Below are positions 8,293-17,597 of a DNA stretch of 64,000 bases, piece after piece. The DNA is from CAYUNE01 sp964446115 (GTDB lineage Bacteria; Desulfobacterota; Desulfobulbia; Desulfobulbales; Desulfobulbaceae). The position numbers and the translations under genes are program-made. The stretch spans positions 1 through 64,000 of the forward strand of contig CAYUNE010000008.1 of the NCBI GenBank assembly GCA_964446115.1, written 5' to 3'. Position 1 is the first letter of the stretch; the number at the start of each line of letters is the position of its first letter. The notes under the pieces are model-generated. The model was given only the letters and a program-made list of their open reading frames with translations, did no database searches and had not been told where the DNA came from.

Positions 8293-9540
8293 CTATGAGT
8301 GGTGCAAAGCGGCAATGGGGTCCATGTTTGCCGCCTTGATCGCCGGATAGAGACCGAAAAACAGGCCCACCGTCAGCGAGGTGATAAAGGGAATCAGGAT
8401 GGCGTAGGGGGTGACGGCAACGCTCCAGCCCGCTAAAGAACCGATCCCCATGCTCAGGGTAACACCGGCGCCGATACCCAGCAGGCCGCCGGTGAGGGTG
8501 AGGATGGTCGATTCGGCGAGAAACTGCACCAGGATATCCTGCCGCCGGGCGCCGATGGCCCGGCGGATACCGATTTCCCGGGTCCGCTCGGTGACCGTGG
8601 CCAGCATGATGTTCATGATGCCGATCCCGCCCACCAGCAGCGAAATACCGGCAATGGAGCCCAAGACGATGTTGAAGATTCTCCTGGTCCGGCCGGCCTG
8701 GCGGATCAGTTCCAGGGGAAGAATGATATCGTAGTCGTCCACACCGTTGTGGAGCACCTGCATCAGCCGCTCTATTTCCGCGGCGCCGCCGTCCACGTTT
8801 TTGTCCGGAGTCAGCCTGACGACGATCTCCGAGAGTTCCTCCCCGGCCGCGTCTGCCCCATCGGAGTCGCCGTGGAGTTCGGTGTCCACCCCGATGGGCA
8901 CCAGCAGCATCTCGTCGTAATTGTTCAGCGACAGAATGCTGCTTTCCTCCCGGCGCCCATCCGCTGCGGCCATGATGCCGATGACGGTGAGCACTGTGTC
9001 GCCGGCCCTGATCTTTGCCCCCACCACACCCTGCGGCCCCAGTTTCGCGGCCAGTCCGGCGCCGAGGACGCAGACGGTGTGACGCCGCTCAATGTCCATG
9101 GAACCAAAAAGGCGGCCCGCTGCCGGCTGCAGGTTGTAGATATTCTGGTAACCCACCGAGATCCCGACAACCTCGGGGGAAAATTTCAGGGCCGTTCCCA
9201 GCAGCGAGGCCCGTGAACGGCGGTAGACCCCGATATCGTCAATCCCGCGGAGCAGGACGCCGATCCGTTCCGCATCCCGCAGGCTTAGGCCCTGGGAGAG
9301 ATGTTGCCGGGCCCGGTCCTTTTCCTCGCCGGCAAGTTCCAGGGAACGGATATAGACGTTGCGCAATCCCAGTTGCTCGATCTGGCCTATGGTCTCCCGT
9401 TTGCCGCCTTCGCCGATGGAGACCATGGTCAGCACCGCCATCACCCCGCACACCACCCCGGAAACGCTCAGGGCAGAGCGCAGTTTATGCTGCAAGAGGG
9501 AGCGCAGGCCGTCGGCAACGATTCCGAGAAACTTATCCAC
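8293..9540 (-). CDS. MacB-type ABC transporter permease (FtsX-like)
   Basis: This protein of about 415 residues has an N-terminal membrane anchor (HKLRSALSVSGVVCGVMAVL), a large periplasmic MacB_PCD domain and three C-terminal membrane helices, with the conserved TERTREIGIRRAIGARR segment. Known role of the family: with MacA and TolC it moves lipoproteins, toxins or amphiphiles across the envelope by mechanotransmission. The GTG at 9540 overlaps the ATPase stop and has GGGAGAAA upstream. A further in-frame GTG at 9567 is possible. It is the last gene of the efflux operon. Confidence 0.88.
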   Translation of the reverse strand: MDKFLGIVADGLRSLLQHKLRSALSVSGVVCGVMAVLTMVSIGEGGKRETIGQIEQLGLRNVYIRSLELAGEEKDRARQHLSQGLSLRDAERIGVLLRGIDDIGVYRRSRASLLGTALKFSPEVVGISVGYQNIYNLQPAAGRLFGSMDIERRHTVCVLGAGLAAKLGPQGVVGAKIRAGDTVLTVIGIMAAADGRREESSILSLNNYDEMLLVPIGVDTELHGDSDGADAAGEELSEIVVRLTPDKNVDGGAAEIERLMQVLHNGVDDYDIILPLELIRQAGRTRRIFNIVLGSIAGISLLVGGIGIMNIMLATVTERTREIGIRRAIGARRQDILVQFLAESTILTLTGGLLGIGAGVTLSMGIGSLAGWSVAVTPYAILIPFITSLTVGLFFGLYPAIKAANMDPIAALHHS

Positions 9541-10210
9541 AGCCTTTCTCCCGGAGAACGCCGTCACGCAGCAAAAGCACCCGGTGGCTGCAGCGCACCA
9601 CTTCAGGATCGTGGCTGATCATGACAATGGTGGTTCCCGCATCTCCATGCAGGGTGGTGAAGAGGGCGAGGATCTCGCCGGTGGTGACCGAATCCAGGTT
9701 GCCGGTGGGCTCGTCGGCCAGGATGATGCCCGGTCTGATGACCAGGGCCCGGGCAATGGCGGTGCGCTGCATTTCGCCGCCGGAAAGCTCGCCCGGCCTG
9801 TGGTGCAGCCGCCGGGACATACCCACCATGGCGGCCACGCTTTCCACCCGTTTCTCAATATCGCGGCAGGGACGCGACCGGTAGAGAAAGGGCAGGGCGA
9901 TATTTTCACGCACCGTCAGGTTGGCCAGCAGATTGAACCCCTGGAAGACAAAGCCTATCCGCTCGGCCCGCAGCCGTGATCTGTCCCGGTCGGAAAGGCG
10001 CAGGACATCGATGCCGTCAAGGAAATAACTCCCTGCCGTGGGGCGGTCCAGACAGCCGAGAATATGGAGCAGGGTGGATTTTCCTGATCCGGAACTTCCC
10101 ATGACGGCGACGAATTCCCCGGATTCGACAACCAGGTCGAGGCCGCGCAGTACTTCAAGGCGCCGCTCGCCGCTGCCATAGGTTTTTTGCAGTTTCCGCG
10201 CCCGGATCAT
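9533..10210 (-). CDS. MacB/LolD-type ABC transporter ATP-binding protein
   Basis: This 225-residue ATPase has Walker A GSSGSGKSTLL, Q-loop FVFQGFNLL, signature LSGGEMQRTAIARAL, Walker B ILADEPTGNLD and the H-loop MISHD. It belongs to the LolD/MacB/FtsE subgroup and powers the adjacent permease. In classic MacB the ATPase and permease are one chain; here they are separate, as in LolCDE-type and many MacB-like systems. Its start lies three bases downstream of the adaptor stop. Confidence 0.93.
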   Translation of the reverse strand: MIRARKLQKTYGSGERRLEVLRGLDLVVESGEFVAVMGSSGSGKSTLLHILGCLDRPTAGSYFLDGIDVLRLSDRDRSRLRAERIGFVFQGFNLLANLTVRENIALPFLYRSRPCRDIEKRVESVAAMVGMSRRLHHRPGELSGGEMQRTAIARALVIRPGIILADEPTGNLDSVTTGEILALFTTLHGDAGTTIVMISHDPEVVRCSHRVLLLRDGVLREKGCG

Positions 10211-10213
10211 GGT

Positions 10214-11671
10214 CTATTCGAGCCGGGAAGGGGGCGGTGCGATCAGGCTGATCTCGTCTCCGGCGCCAAGACCTGAAAGGATCTCCACCCGGTCGCTGGT
10301 ACTCCAGCCGACGGTAACGGGAACAGCGATAAATTTTTCCCCCTGGAGCCGGTAGCAAAAATGTTGTCTGTCTTTGCCGAAAAGCGCCTGAATGGGAACA
10401 GCCGGCACCCCCTTGCGGACGTCGGCGATAATGGTGACCCTGGCGGTCATGCCGGGACGCAGGCGGGTATCGCGGTTTTCCAGGGTAACCACCAGGTCGA
10501 AGTATTTCTCGCCGCCGCCTCCTTCCCGTCTTTCCCGGGCAACACCGCCGACGACGCTCACCTCGCCCCGGTATTCGGAATTTGGGTAGGCATCGGCGCG
10601 GATGAGACATTGCCGGCCCTTTTCCACCTTGTAGAGATCGATTTCCCTGATCCTGGTGCGGACGATCATGGTGGAGATATCCGGCAGATAGAGCAGGGGT
10701 TGGTTCTGCAGAACCCGGTCGCCGATGCGCGGTTTACGTTTGCGGCCGTTGCGGTATATCTCACTTAAAACCGTGATGCCGTCGAAAGGAGCGGTGATGA
10801 CGGTTTTTTCAAGCTCGGCCTCGGCCAGCTGCAGAAAGGAGCGGCTGCTCTCCAACCTGCCCTTGATCTCCTCGGCCTTGGCCTTGGCAGCGGCGATTTT
10901 GTAGATACCGCCCTGTTTGGTGCGGTTGTATTCCATCTCATACTTTTCCACCTTGGCCTTTTCCGCCTCAATACCGGCGGGCAACACATGAGTCCGGTAG
11001 GAGTCATATTTTTTGCGGGCAGCGTCATACTTTTCCTGCAGTTCCTTCATCTTCTTCCGGGCCAGGTACAACTCCGCGGCGGTGCCGGGATCGTCGTCGC
11101 TCTGCAGGTCATTGAGCTCGTCCACATAGGCCTTGTAGCGGAGATACTCTTCCCCGGCCTTTTCCATCTCGTTTTTATACTGGGCCGTCTGGATGGGGCC
11201 GGTGCCGTCCACCAGTTTGGAGAGTTCGAGTCTGGCCACCCGAATATTGAATTCAGCGGTTTTCAGCGCCTGTTCCACGTTGTTTTTTTCCAGTTCAAGC
11301 AGCTGCAGGGCGGAGCGGTGAGCGGCATCCAGACTGCTCACCTGTCCCTTGAGTTTGCGGACCTCCTCTTCAAAGGGGGTGGGATCGAGCCTGATCAGGA
11401 CATCACCCTTGTTCACCCGGCTGCCGTCGGTGATGATGTAGATAATCTTGCCCTTGTCGCCGCGCAGGGAAGAGGAGATCGTATGAAAACGGGCGGCATC
11501 GAGAACTCCGACGGCATCGACGGTGACCTTGAGGTCAATGTTTTCGACAGTGAAGGTGGGAACTTCCCTTTCCGGCGTGTCTCCATGCTGCAGGAATGAG
11601 GGGAGCATCGGCAGGAGCAGTCCGGCAAGAACCGCCCCAAGCAGCCACAGAAGAATTTTTACGCTTTTCAT
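10214..11671 (-). CDS. HlyD/MacA-family periplasmic adaptor subunit
   Basis: This 485-residue membrane-fusion protein has an N-terminal transmembrane anchor (ILLWLLGAVLAGLLLPML), a split lipoyl/barrel-sandwich half (around DAVGVLDAARFHTISS), an unusually long alpha-helical hairpin rich in Glu/Lys/Leu (about 110-300), the second lipoyl half (VITAPFDGITVLSE), and C-terminal beta-barrel domains (GMTARVTIIADV). It would bridge the MacB-like permease and TolC. The start overlaps the tolC-like stop by four bases, showing tight coupling. Confidence 0.9.
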   Translation of the reverse strand: MKSVKILLWLLGAVLAGLLLPMLPSFLQHGDTPEREVPTFTVENIDLKVTVDAVGVLDAARFHTISSSLRGDKGKIIYIITDGSRVNKGDVLIRLDPTPFEEEVRKLKGQVSSLDAAHRSALQLLELEKNNVEQALKTAEFNIRVARLELSKLVDGTGPIQTAQYKNEMEKAGEEYLRYKAYVDELNDLQSDDDPGTAAELYLARKKMKELQEKYDAARKKYDSYRTHVLPAGIEAEKAKVEKYEMEYNRTKQGGIYKIAAAKAKAEEIKGRLESSRSFLQLAEAELEKTVITAPFDGITVLSEIYRNGRKRKPRIGDRVLQNQPLLYLPDISTMIVRTRIREIDLYKVEKGRQCLIRADAYPNSEYRGEVSVVGGVARERREGGGGEKYFDLVVTLENRDTRLRPGMTARVTIIADVRKGVPAVPIQALFGKDRQHFCYRLQGEKFIAVPVTVGWSTSDRVEILSGLGAGDEISLIAPPPSRLE

Positions 11672-13065
11672 GAAGTGGGAACGATTTCAAGCAGGGTGCC
11701 GATCTTGCGGCGCAGCCGGAAGGTACCGACGATATATTCGGTTTCCACCTTGAGCAGGCCGATGCGGGCGCGCTGCAGTTCATTCTCCGAAGAGATGAGT
11801 TCGGAGTTGTCGGCCATGGCGTGACGGAATCTGATGGCAGCCCTCTTCACCTTTTTTTCAGCCTGGGCGATCTGTTTTTTTCGGATCTCCAGCCGTTTTT
11901 TCGCCTGGGAGATAATGGTGAACTGATTGCCGATTTCCTCCCTGATCTTCTGTCGGATTTCCACGGCTGCCAGTTTTTTCCGTTTCAGGTCCAACAGCCG
12001 GGAGGCAAGGGCGGATTTTTGCCTTTTCCGGGCAAGATCCGTGCTGCTGACCAGCCGGATGCTCCAGAAGTTCCGATCACTATGGTCGCGGCTGTCGAAG
12101 AGATCCATGTCATCGTAGCGGAAGGCGAGATCAGCCTGGGGCAGCAGATTATGACGGGCCACGGCCGCCAGCCGCTTGAGTTCATCCAGGTCGCGTTCCA
12201 GCTGTTTGAGATCACGCCGATGTTCCATGGCCACGGCCACGGCTTCTTCCGGACTGAGGTCGATCTCCTCGCAGACCATGGGCGCCGAAACCCGGATGCG
12301 AGTCTCCAGGGGCAGGGCGAGGAGAACCTTGAGCCGGTCGCGGGCGCGTTCGGCCTCGCTCCGGGCCAGGATATACCTGCCCTCGGCCTCCTTTACCTCG
12401 ATTTCGGCCCGGTAGATATCCAGGGGGGCGGCAAGCCCAACCCCGGTTTTGACGCGGGCGGTTTGGGCTTCCCGCTTGAGTCGCTTCACCGATTCGAGAT
12501 AGGTTTTCTCCTGCCGGCGTTTGCCGATGATGTCATAGACCGTGGTTATGGTGTCGAGGATCACCTGTTCCTGCTGCTGCCGGTAGCTGTTTTTTGCCTT
12601 GGCAAGCTGAAATTCCGAGCTCTTCACGGCAGACATGGTCACCTCCCGGCCCCTGCCCTGAAAAAGAGGCACCGTCAGACTCACCGAAAGGCGGCCGCGA
12701 TACTCTCCCCCTGTTGATCCGTAGGTCGGAGAAACCTCGATGGTCGGACCGGTGGTGAATTTCTTGCGCAGAGTCATTCCCAGGTCGACCTGCTTGCCGT
12801 CCCGGTGGATTCCGGTTTCCGCCGACGGATACCAGAAGAGATCGAATTCCGATCTTACGCTTTCCAGGTTCAACTCCTCGCCCTGCACCGAATAGCCGGC
12901 TGCGACCAGACGACGGTTGGCTTCCAGCGCCCGTTGGATGGCCCGGAAAAGGGTGATCCGCATAACCTCTTTTTTACCGGATGCGGCCAACGGGTCGGAA
13001 AACGCGGGGGATTGCACACCGCTGATAAGCAGAAGCACGGACAGCAAAGACAAGATACTCTTCAT
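11668..13065 (-). CDS. TolC-family outer membrane efflux protein
   Basis: This protein of about 465 residues starts with a signal peptide (MKSILSLLSVLLLISGVQSPAFS). It then shows the repeated long helical segments with coiled-coil character typical of TolC/OEP proteins. These include the paired GVGLAAPLDIYRAEIEV and RHAMADNSELISSENELQ regions, which mark equivalent positions in the two structural repeats. The frame remains open to 13131. ATG 13065 is chosen because it starts the signal peptide. It is first in the tolC-macA-ATPase-permease operon. Confidence 0.88.
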   Translation of the reverse strand: MKSILSLLSVLLLISGVQSPAFSDPLAASGKKEVMRITLFRAIQRALEANRRLVAAGYSVQGEELNLESVRSEFDLFWYPSAETGIHRDGKQVDLGMTLRKKFTTGPTIEVSPTYGSTGGEYRGRLSVSLTVPLFQGRGREVTMSAVKSSEFQLAKAKNSYRQQQEQVILDTITTVYDIIGKRRQEKTYLESVKRLKREAQTARVKTGVGLAAPLDIYRAEIEVKEAEGRYILARSEAERARDRLKVLLALPLETRIRVSAPMVCEEIDLSPEEAVAVAMEHRRDLKQLERDLDELKRLAAVARHNLLPQADLAFRYDDMDLFDSRDHSDRNFWSIRLVSSTDLARKRQKSALASRLLDLKRKKLAAVEIRQKIREEIGNQFTIISQAKKRLEIRKKQIAQAEKKVKRAAIRFRHAMADNSELISSENELQRARIGLLKVETEYIVGTFRLRRKIGTLLEIVPTS

Positions 13066-13220
13066 GGCGGAACGATCCCTTGATACTCGGTGGGAAACAG
13101 TGAAAAACACGCCCGGAAAACCGCCGGTCATACCGTGGCGATATCAAAACTCATGCCGTAAAGGTACTGTGAAAACAGGGGGAAATCAATATGAATAGGG
13201 GAAAAAGGACAGGGGTGGGT

Positions 13221-14792
13221 TCAGGCGGAATACCTCAGCAACTTCTTTTTGTCGATCTTGTTGTTGGCCGTCTTGGGAAGGGAAGGCAGAAAGATGACCC
13301 GTTGCGGGACCATGAACGGTTCCAGCGCGGCGGAACAGATTTTACGTACCTTCGTCTGGGAGAGACCGGCATCGTCACGCACCGCCAGAAAGGCGTGGAT
13401 GGCCTCGCCGTCCTCGACATCGGGAACACCCAGAACCGCGGCCTCCTCCACTCCGTCGACGGCCAGCAGGACCCGTTCCACCTCAACGGGGCTGACCTTT
13501 TCACCCCGGGTTTTGATGATATCGTCGGTGCGGCCCGCAAAGTAGAGAAAACCGTCTTCGTCCATGGAGAAGAGATCACCGGTGCGGAGGATGCGTTCAC
13601 CCGGCAGGGGACCGGGTTTGAGCATGGCCGCGCTCTGTTGGGGCCGGTTCCAGTAGCCGAGCATGATATGGGGGCCGCGCACGTAAAGAATTCCGGTTTC
13701 GCCGGGTTTCACCTCCTTGCCCTCCTCGGAAAGCAGGAAGACCTCGGTGCCGGGAATCGCCTTGCCCACGGATGCCGGTTTTTCCTCAAGGAGTTCGGGT
13801 TCGAGATAGGAGACTCTTTTGCATTCGGTAAGACCGTACATCTTGTAGATGAGGGCATGGGGAAAGATCTCCCTGAGCAGGGGCGGAAAATCAACGGGTA
13901 GGGCTGCAGCGGTGTTGGTGACCCGCCTCACCGAGGGAAAACAAAGTTTCTTCTTGCGGTGCAGAGCGAGCATGCGGGCGAAAATAGTGGGTACCCCCGG
14001 AAAGACGGTGATCTTTTCCCGCTTGAGACGGTCGAATATTTCAAAGGGAAAGGCAAAGGACTTTTCCACCACCAGGGTGGCGCCCAGTTTCATGGCCATG
14101 AGCAGCTGATAGAGGCCGTAGTCGAAGGCCAGGGGCAAAAAGAGAAAAATTTTCTGCTCCGCGTCAAGGCGCAGGTACTCGATGAGGCTCCAGGCGGTAA
14201 AAACCATGGCCTGATGGGTCTGCATCACCCCCTTGGGGTCGCCGGTACTGCCGGAGGTGTAGATGAGGGCTGCCAGGTCGTTGGCAATAACCGGCGTCGG
14301 TTCGGCCGGCGGCTCGGCGGATTCAAGGAGCCGGGTAAAGGGATGTATGTCCGGACGGTTTTCAAGGGGTCCGGAAAAGGTGCCGGTGGCGGCTACCAGG
14401 CAAAGATGGGAGAGGCCCTCCACGGCAGGTAAAAACGAGCGGGCCAGCAGGGCGTCGGAGATGAGGGCACCGGCGCGGCAGTCTTTGAGGATGGTACGGA
14501 GTTTTGGCCCTTTGGTCTGGGGGTTGATGACCACGAAAACGGCACCCGCCAGCAGGGTGCCGTAGATGGAGATCACGGCGGCCCAGCTGTTTTCCATGTG
14601 GATAACCACCCGGTCACCGCGTCGGACACCGTGGTTTTGGAGGACGGAAGCGACCCGCAGGGAGGATTCGAGGAGTTGACCGAAGGTGTATGGCCTGCCT
14701 TCGACAATGAGCGCGATTTTATCAGGGTGTCGTTTCGCTGCAGACAGCATCCCCTCGCGCAAGAGCCGTTGCGGCAAGATCGTCTCCGCCAT
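13221..14792 (-). CDS. Acyl-AMP ligase / acyl-CoA synthetase (ANL superfamily)
   Basis: This 523-residue adenylate-forming enzyme has A3 LIYTSGSTGDPKGV, A5 YGLTE, A7 RTGDLFSMDEDGFLYFAGR and A10 Lys in KTANNKIDKKKLL. It should activate a carboxylic acid as acyl-AMP. The adjacent ACP makes transfer to phosphopantetheine on ACP more likely than free CoA. Similar ligase/ACP pairs occur in exosortase-A and lipid-modification loci, but no exosortase is present here. The chosen ATG (14792) overlaps the ACP gene by 71 bp; ATG 14750 is an alternative. The substrate is unknown. Confidence 0.82.
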   Translation of the reverse strand: MAETILPQRLLREGMLSAAKRHPDKIALIVEGRPYTFGQLLESSLRVASVLQNHGVRRGDRVVIHMENSWAAVISIYGTLLAGAVFVVINPQTKGPKLRTILKDCRAGALISDALLARSFLPAVEGLSHLCLVAATGTFSGPLENRPDIHPFTRLLESAEPPAEPTPVIANDLAALIYTSGSTGDPKGVMQTHQAMVFTAWSLIEYLRLDAEQKIFLFLPLAFDYGLYQLLMAMKLGATLVVEKSFAFPFEIFDRLKREKITVFPGVPTIFARMLALHRKKKLCFPSVRRVTNTAAALPVDFPPLLREIFPHALIYKMYGLTECKRVSYLEPELLEEKPASVGKAIPGTEVFLLSEEGKEVKPGETGILYVRGPHIMLGYWNRPQQSAAMLKPGPLPGERILRTGDLFSMDEDGFLYFAGRTDDIIKTRGEKVSPVEVERVLLAVDGVEEAAVLGVPDVEDGEAIHAFLAVRDDAGLSQTKVRKICSAALEPFMVPQRVIFLPSLPKTANNKIDKKKLLRYSA

Positions 14793-15039
14793 TCTTTCGG
14801 ATTTTATCGGTGATAAAGGCTGCGATGTTGTCGATGGTTCCCATGTTTCCGGGAACAATTTCCTCGTCTTCGACGGTGATCTGAAATTCCTCTTCGATCC
14901 AAGCGGCAACTTCCATGACCCCGGTCGAGTCGATGACCCCCTGGTCCAGCAGTGATACCGAGTTGTCGAGGTATGTATCGGTATCAAAAATGAAGTTTTC
15001 GAAGAAGAAGGTGCGCAGTTCCGAAATCAGTTCTTCCAT
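14722..15039 (-). CDS. Acyl carrier protein
   Basis: This 105-residue acidic helical protein carries the phosphopantetheine attachment motif DSTGVMEV, with S38 as the modified serine. It then has the usual helix (AAWIEEEFQITVEDEEI) and a C-terminal tail longer than that of housekeeping ACP. It is distinct from FabD/F-linked AcpP and is coupled to the acyl-AMP ligase. Together they probably load a specific acyl group for transfer to an unknown acceptor. Partner acyltransferases are not in the window. Confidence 0.85.
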   Translation of the reverse strand: MEELISELRTFFFENFIFDTDTYLDNSVSLLDQGVIDSTGVMEVAAWIEEEFQITVEDEEIVPGNMGTIDNIAAFITDKIRKNGGDDLAATALARGDAVCSETTP

Positions 15040-15179
15040 GGCTCTATTTTTTCCTGATGTCTCAACGCTCCATCCATGGAATCAGCGGCTGTAATGACCC
15101 GCATCCTGCTCTTGACCATAAGCCCCCAATCCTGATACCCTCTGTTCGGATTCGGGACGATAGCGGTATGAATAGCATA

Positions 15180-15202
15180 TATTCTCCTGAAAAGCGAGAA
15201 TA
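15180..15202. promoter_or_regulatory. Short palindrome in the divergent 15040-15350 spacer
   Basis: The 311-bp spacer between the ACP gene (minus) and the lipoprotein gene (plus) must hold divergent promoters. The only structure I see is TATTCTC (15180-15186), nine bases, then GAGAATA (15196-15202). It could be an operator or a small hairpin. No clear -35/-10 pair could be assigned. The rest of the spacer shows no gene. Confidence 0.3.
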
Positions 15203-15350
15203 AAACCTGTTTCAGACTCGGTGGAGTAAGGTCGCGGAATAGGACGACAAAGGAAAGGTGTCCGTCTCTTCTCGCGCTTGACATCCCGGCAAGGGGCATC
15301 TATTGTACCCCATATTACCTTTTCAGCTCCGCAGATATCCGTTTACCACC

Positions 15351-15542
15351 ATGACCACCAGCGCCTCGACACGCCCCGCAGGAAAGGGGAACCTGAAAAA
15401 GACTCATCCCTTTTCTCTTATCCGCAGCCTCGGACTGCTGCTGCTCTTTGCCGCCGTCGGTCTTTCCTCCTGCCAGGCCCTTGTCGTTGCGGTTTCTCCG
15501 GCTGCCGCCGGATCCGCCTTTTCCACCGGAGCACCCAAGTGA
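15351..15542 (+). CDS. Small predicted lipoprotein
   Basis: This 63-residue protein has a basic N-region, a hydrophobic core (LIRSLGLLLLFAAVGL) and a lipobox LSSC, leaving only about 25 mature residues, rich in Ala, Val and Ser. The stop overlaps the next ATG as TGATG, implying translational coupling to the XpaC-like gene. I do not recognise the family. The small size means it could be chance coding, but the lipobox and coupling favour a real gene. Confidence 0.5.
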   Translation: MTTSASTRPAGKGNLKKTHPFSLIRSLGLLLLFAAVGLSSCQALVVAVSPAAAGSAFSTGAPK

Positions 15543-16375
15543 TGGCCCGGCGGTTCCGGAAAAAGGGGAAGATCCGCCGTCCGAGGGGAGTGCTTTTATG
15601 GATTCTCCCTCTTCCGCTTATCCCTGCCTTTTTTATCTCCCTGGCCCGGGGACACCTGCTGCCCGCCGTGGGCAGTTTTGCCGCCTTTGGTTTTTTTCTG
15701 GGTGGAGCCTTTTTGATTTCCCAAGACCGAAACGGCGGAGGAAATGGTGGAGAACAGAGCAGGAGCCGGCTGTCCGGCTATCCGGTGCAATATCTTGCCA
15801 TGCTCCTTGTCGGCACCGGGGCCTTTCTCTGCTGCCTGCTGGCCGTTGGCCGTTCCCTGGTCTTTTCGTTCATGGTGGGGTTGTTTGGATTTTTCGGGGC
15901 ACTGCTGGCCTACGCCCGGCCCCCTCGGGATCGTCGCAGCGGCGGTGTTGCCGGAGCGGGATACAGTGCCGAAGAAATTGCAGCGGCAATGGACCGGGCC
16001 GGGGAAAAGATCAGAAATATCGAACGTGCCGCCCGTTCCATGGAAAACCATGAATTGCGGGAGCAGCTCTTCAGGATCAGCGGTCTGGCCCGCAGGATCA
16101 CCGATTCCCTTGAGGAAGATCCCCGCGACCTGCGCACGGTTCGCAGGTTTATCCACGTCTATCTCGATGGAGTGGAAAAGGTTACCGACAGCTATGCCGG
16201 GGCGGCACGAAAAGGGGCTGCCGGGGAACTGCTGCCCCGCTTCCGGGAACTGCTGACCACCCTTGAAGAGGTATTTCAACAACAGCATGAAAAACTGATG
16301 GCCAACGACCTTTTGGATCTCGATGTCCGCATGGAAGTGCTGATGAAACGGCTCCGGCATGAGGGAATCCTCTGA
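15542..16375 (+). CDS. XpaC-like membrane protein (5-bromo-4-chloroindolyl phosphate hydrolysis family)
   Basis: This 277-residue protein has four hydrophobic segments in residues 15-125 (for example LLWILPLPLIPAFFISLA and FSFMVGLFGFFGALLAYA). A soluble helical domain follows, beginning AEEIAAAMDRAGEKIRNIER. This layout and the TelA gene immediately downstream match the XpaC-TelA pairing seen in many bacteria. The family name comes from a B. subtilis phenotype; no enzymatic activity is evident here. It likely acts at the membrane with TelA. Confidence 0.72.
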   Translation: MARRFRKKGKIRRPRGVLLWILPLPLIPAFFISLARGHLLPAVGSFAAFGFFLGGAFLISQDRNGGGNGGEQSRSRLSGYPVQYLAMLLVGTGAFLCCLLAVGRSLVFSFMVGLFGFFGALLAYARPPRDRRSGGVAGAGYSAEEIAAAMDRAGEKIRNIERAARSMENHELREQLFRISGLARRITDSLEEDPRDLRTVRRFIHVYLDGVEKVTDSYAGAARKGAAGELLPRFRELLTTLEEVFQQQHEKLMANDLLDLDVRMEVLMKRLRHEGIL

Positions 16376-16408
16376 AGGTGAAGAAATAACGTTTGCAAGG
16401 AGTGAGCA

Positions 16409-17593
16409 ATGAAAAATGGTGAACAGAGCATGGTTCAAACCGCATCACCCCCCGAAGAGGCGACACTGCTCTTTGACGAGGAAACCCGGAATCTGCCGGT
16501 GCTCAGGGAGGAAATTCCGCCCTATGCCGACGCCTCCGGAGAAGAACGGCGGATCATAGACAAACTCATGGAGGAGATTGACCTGGAAGACAGCAATTCC
16601 ATCATCTTCTTCGGAGCCGGGGCCCAGCAACAGGTGACCGAAGTATCGGACCGGATGCTTGAAGGGGTGCGCAACAAGGATCTGGGCGGTGCCGGTAAGG
16701 TGTTGGGCGAGATGGTTTCGGTGCTGCGCGGTTTTGATCTCGATGGTCTTGATCCGGGGCGCAAACCTTCGTTTCTGGCCCGTCTCTTCGGTCGGGCAAA
16801 ACCCCTGGTGAGGATCTTCGAACGTTATGAGGAGGTTCGTCGACAGGTTGACGGCATCACCGACAAGCTGGAAAGCCATAAAACCACCTTGCTCACCGAT
16901 ATCACCACCCTGGATCGGCTCTACGATGCCACCCTGGACTACTTTCACCGGCTGGAGATGTATATTACCGCCGGAGAGGAGAAGGTGCGCATCCTCGATG
17001 AGGAGACCATTCCCGCCCTGGCCGCCGAAGCGGAGCAGAGCGATGACGTCCTCGCGGCCCAGAAACTACGGGATCTGCGTTCAAGCCGCGACGATCTGGA
17101 CCGGCGGGTACATGACCTGCGGCTCACCCGTCAGGTTGCCATGCAGAGTTTGCCCGCCATCCGCTTGGTCCAGGAAAACGACAAGGGATTGATCAACAAG
17201 ATCAACTCCACCCTGGTCAACACCGTACCCCTCTGGCGCCAGCAGCTGGCCACCGCCGTGGCCGTGTATCGCTCCGGTGAGGCGGCGTCCACCGTCAAGG
17301 CGGCCACCGATCTGACCAACGAACTCCTGGAGAGCAATGCGGAAAACCTGAAGCAGGCCAATGCCGAGGCCCGCCGCCAGATGGAACGGGGTATTTTCGA
17401 TATCGAATCCATCAAGAAGGCCAATCAACTGCTCATCGACACCATCGAGGAGAGTTTGCAGATCGCAGATGAGGGGAAGCGTCGCCGTCTGGAGGCCCTG
17501 AGCCGGCTTGAGACCATGGAGGATGAACTGAAGCAAAAATTGGTTGCCGCCACCGGCGGAGGCGACGGGACAGCCGCAGACGGACGGGAGTAG
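16409..17593 (+). CDS. Toxic anion resistance protein TelA family
   Basis: This 394-residue, mostly helical cytosolic protein has the TelA-type core: LARLFGRAKPLVRIFERYEE, KLESHKTTLLTDITTLDRLY, LRSSRDDLDRRVHDLRLTRQ and LWRQQLATAVAVYR. Members were linked to tellurite or antibiotic stress. Biochemical function is unknown, and ter and xpaC genes are frequent neighbours. The ATG has AAGGAG with a suitable spacer. It is part of the 15351-19939 cluster. Confidence 0.88.
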   Translation: MKNGEQSMVQTASPPEEATLLFDEETRNLPVLREEIPPYADASGEERRIIDKLMEEIDLEDSNSIIFFGAGAQQQVTEVSDRMLEGVRNKDLGGAGKVLGEMVSVLRGFDLDGLDPGRKPSFLARLFGRAKPLVRIFERYEEVRRQVDGITDKLESHKTTLLTDITTLDRLYDATLDYFHRLEMYITAGEEKVRILDEETIPALAAEAEQSDDVLAAQKLRDLRSSRDDLDRRVHDLRLTRQVAMQSLPAIRLVQENDKGLINKINSTLVNTVPLWRQQLATAVAVYRSGEAASTVKAATDLTNELLESNAENLKQANAEARRQMERGIFDIESIKKANQLLIDTIEESLQIADEGKRRRLEALSRLETMEDELKQKLVAATGGGDGTAADGRE

Positions 17594-17597
17594 AGGT

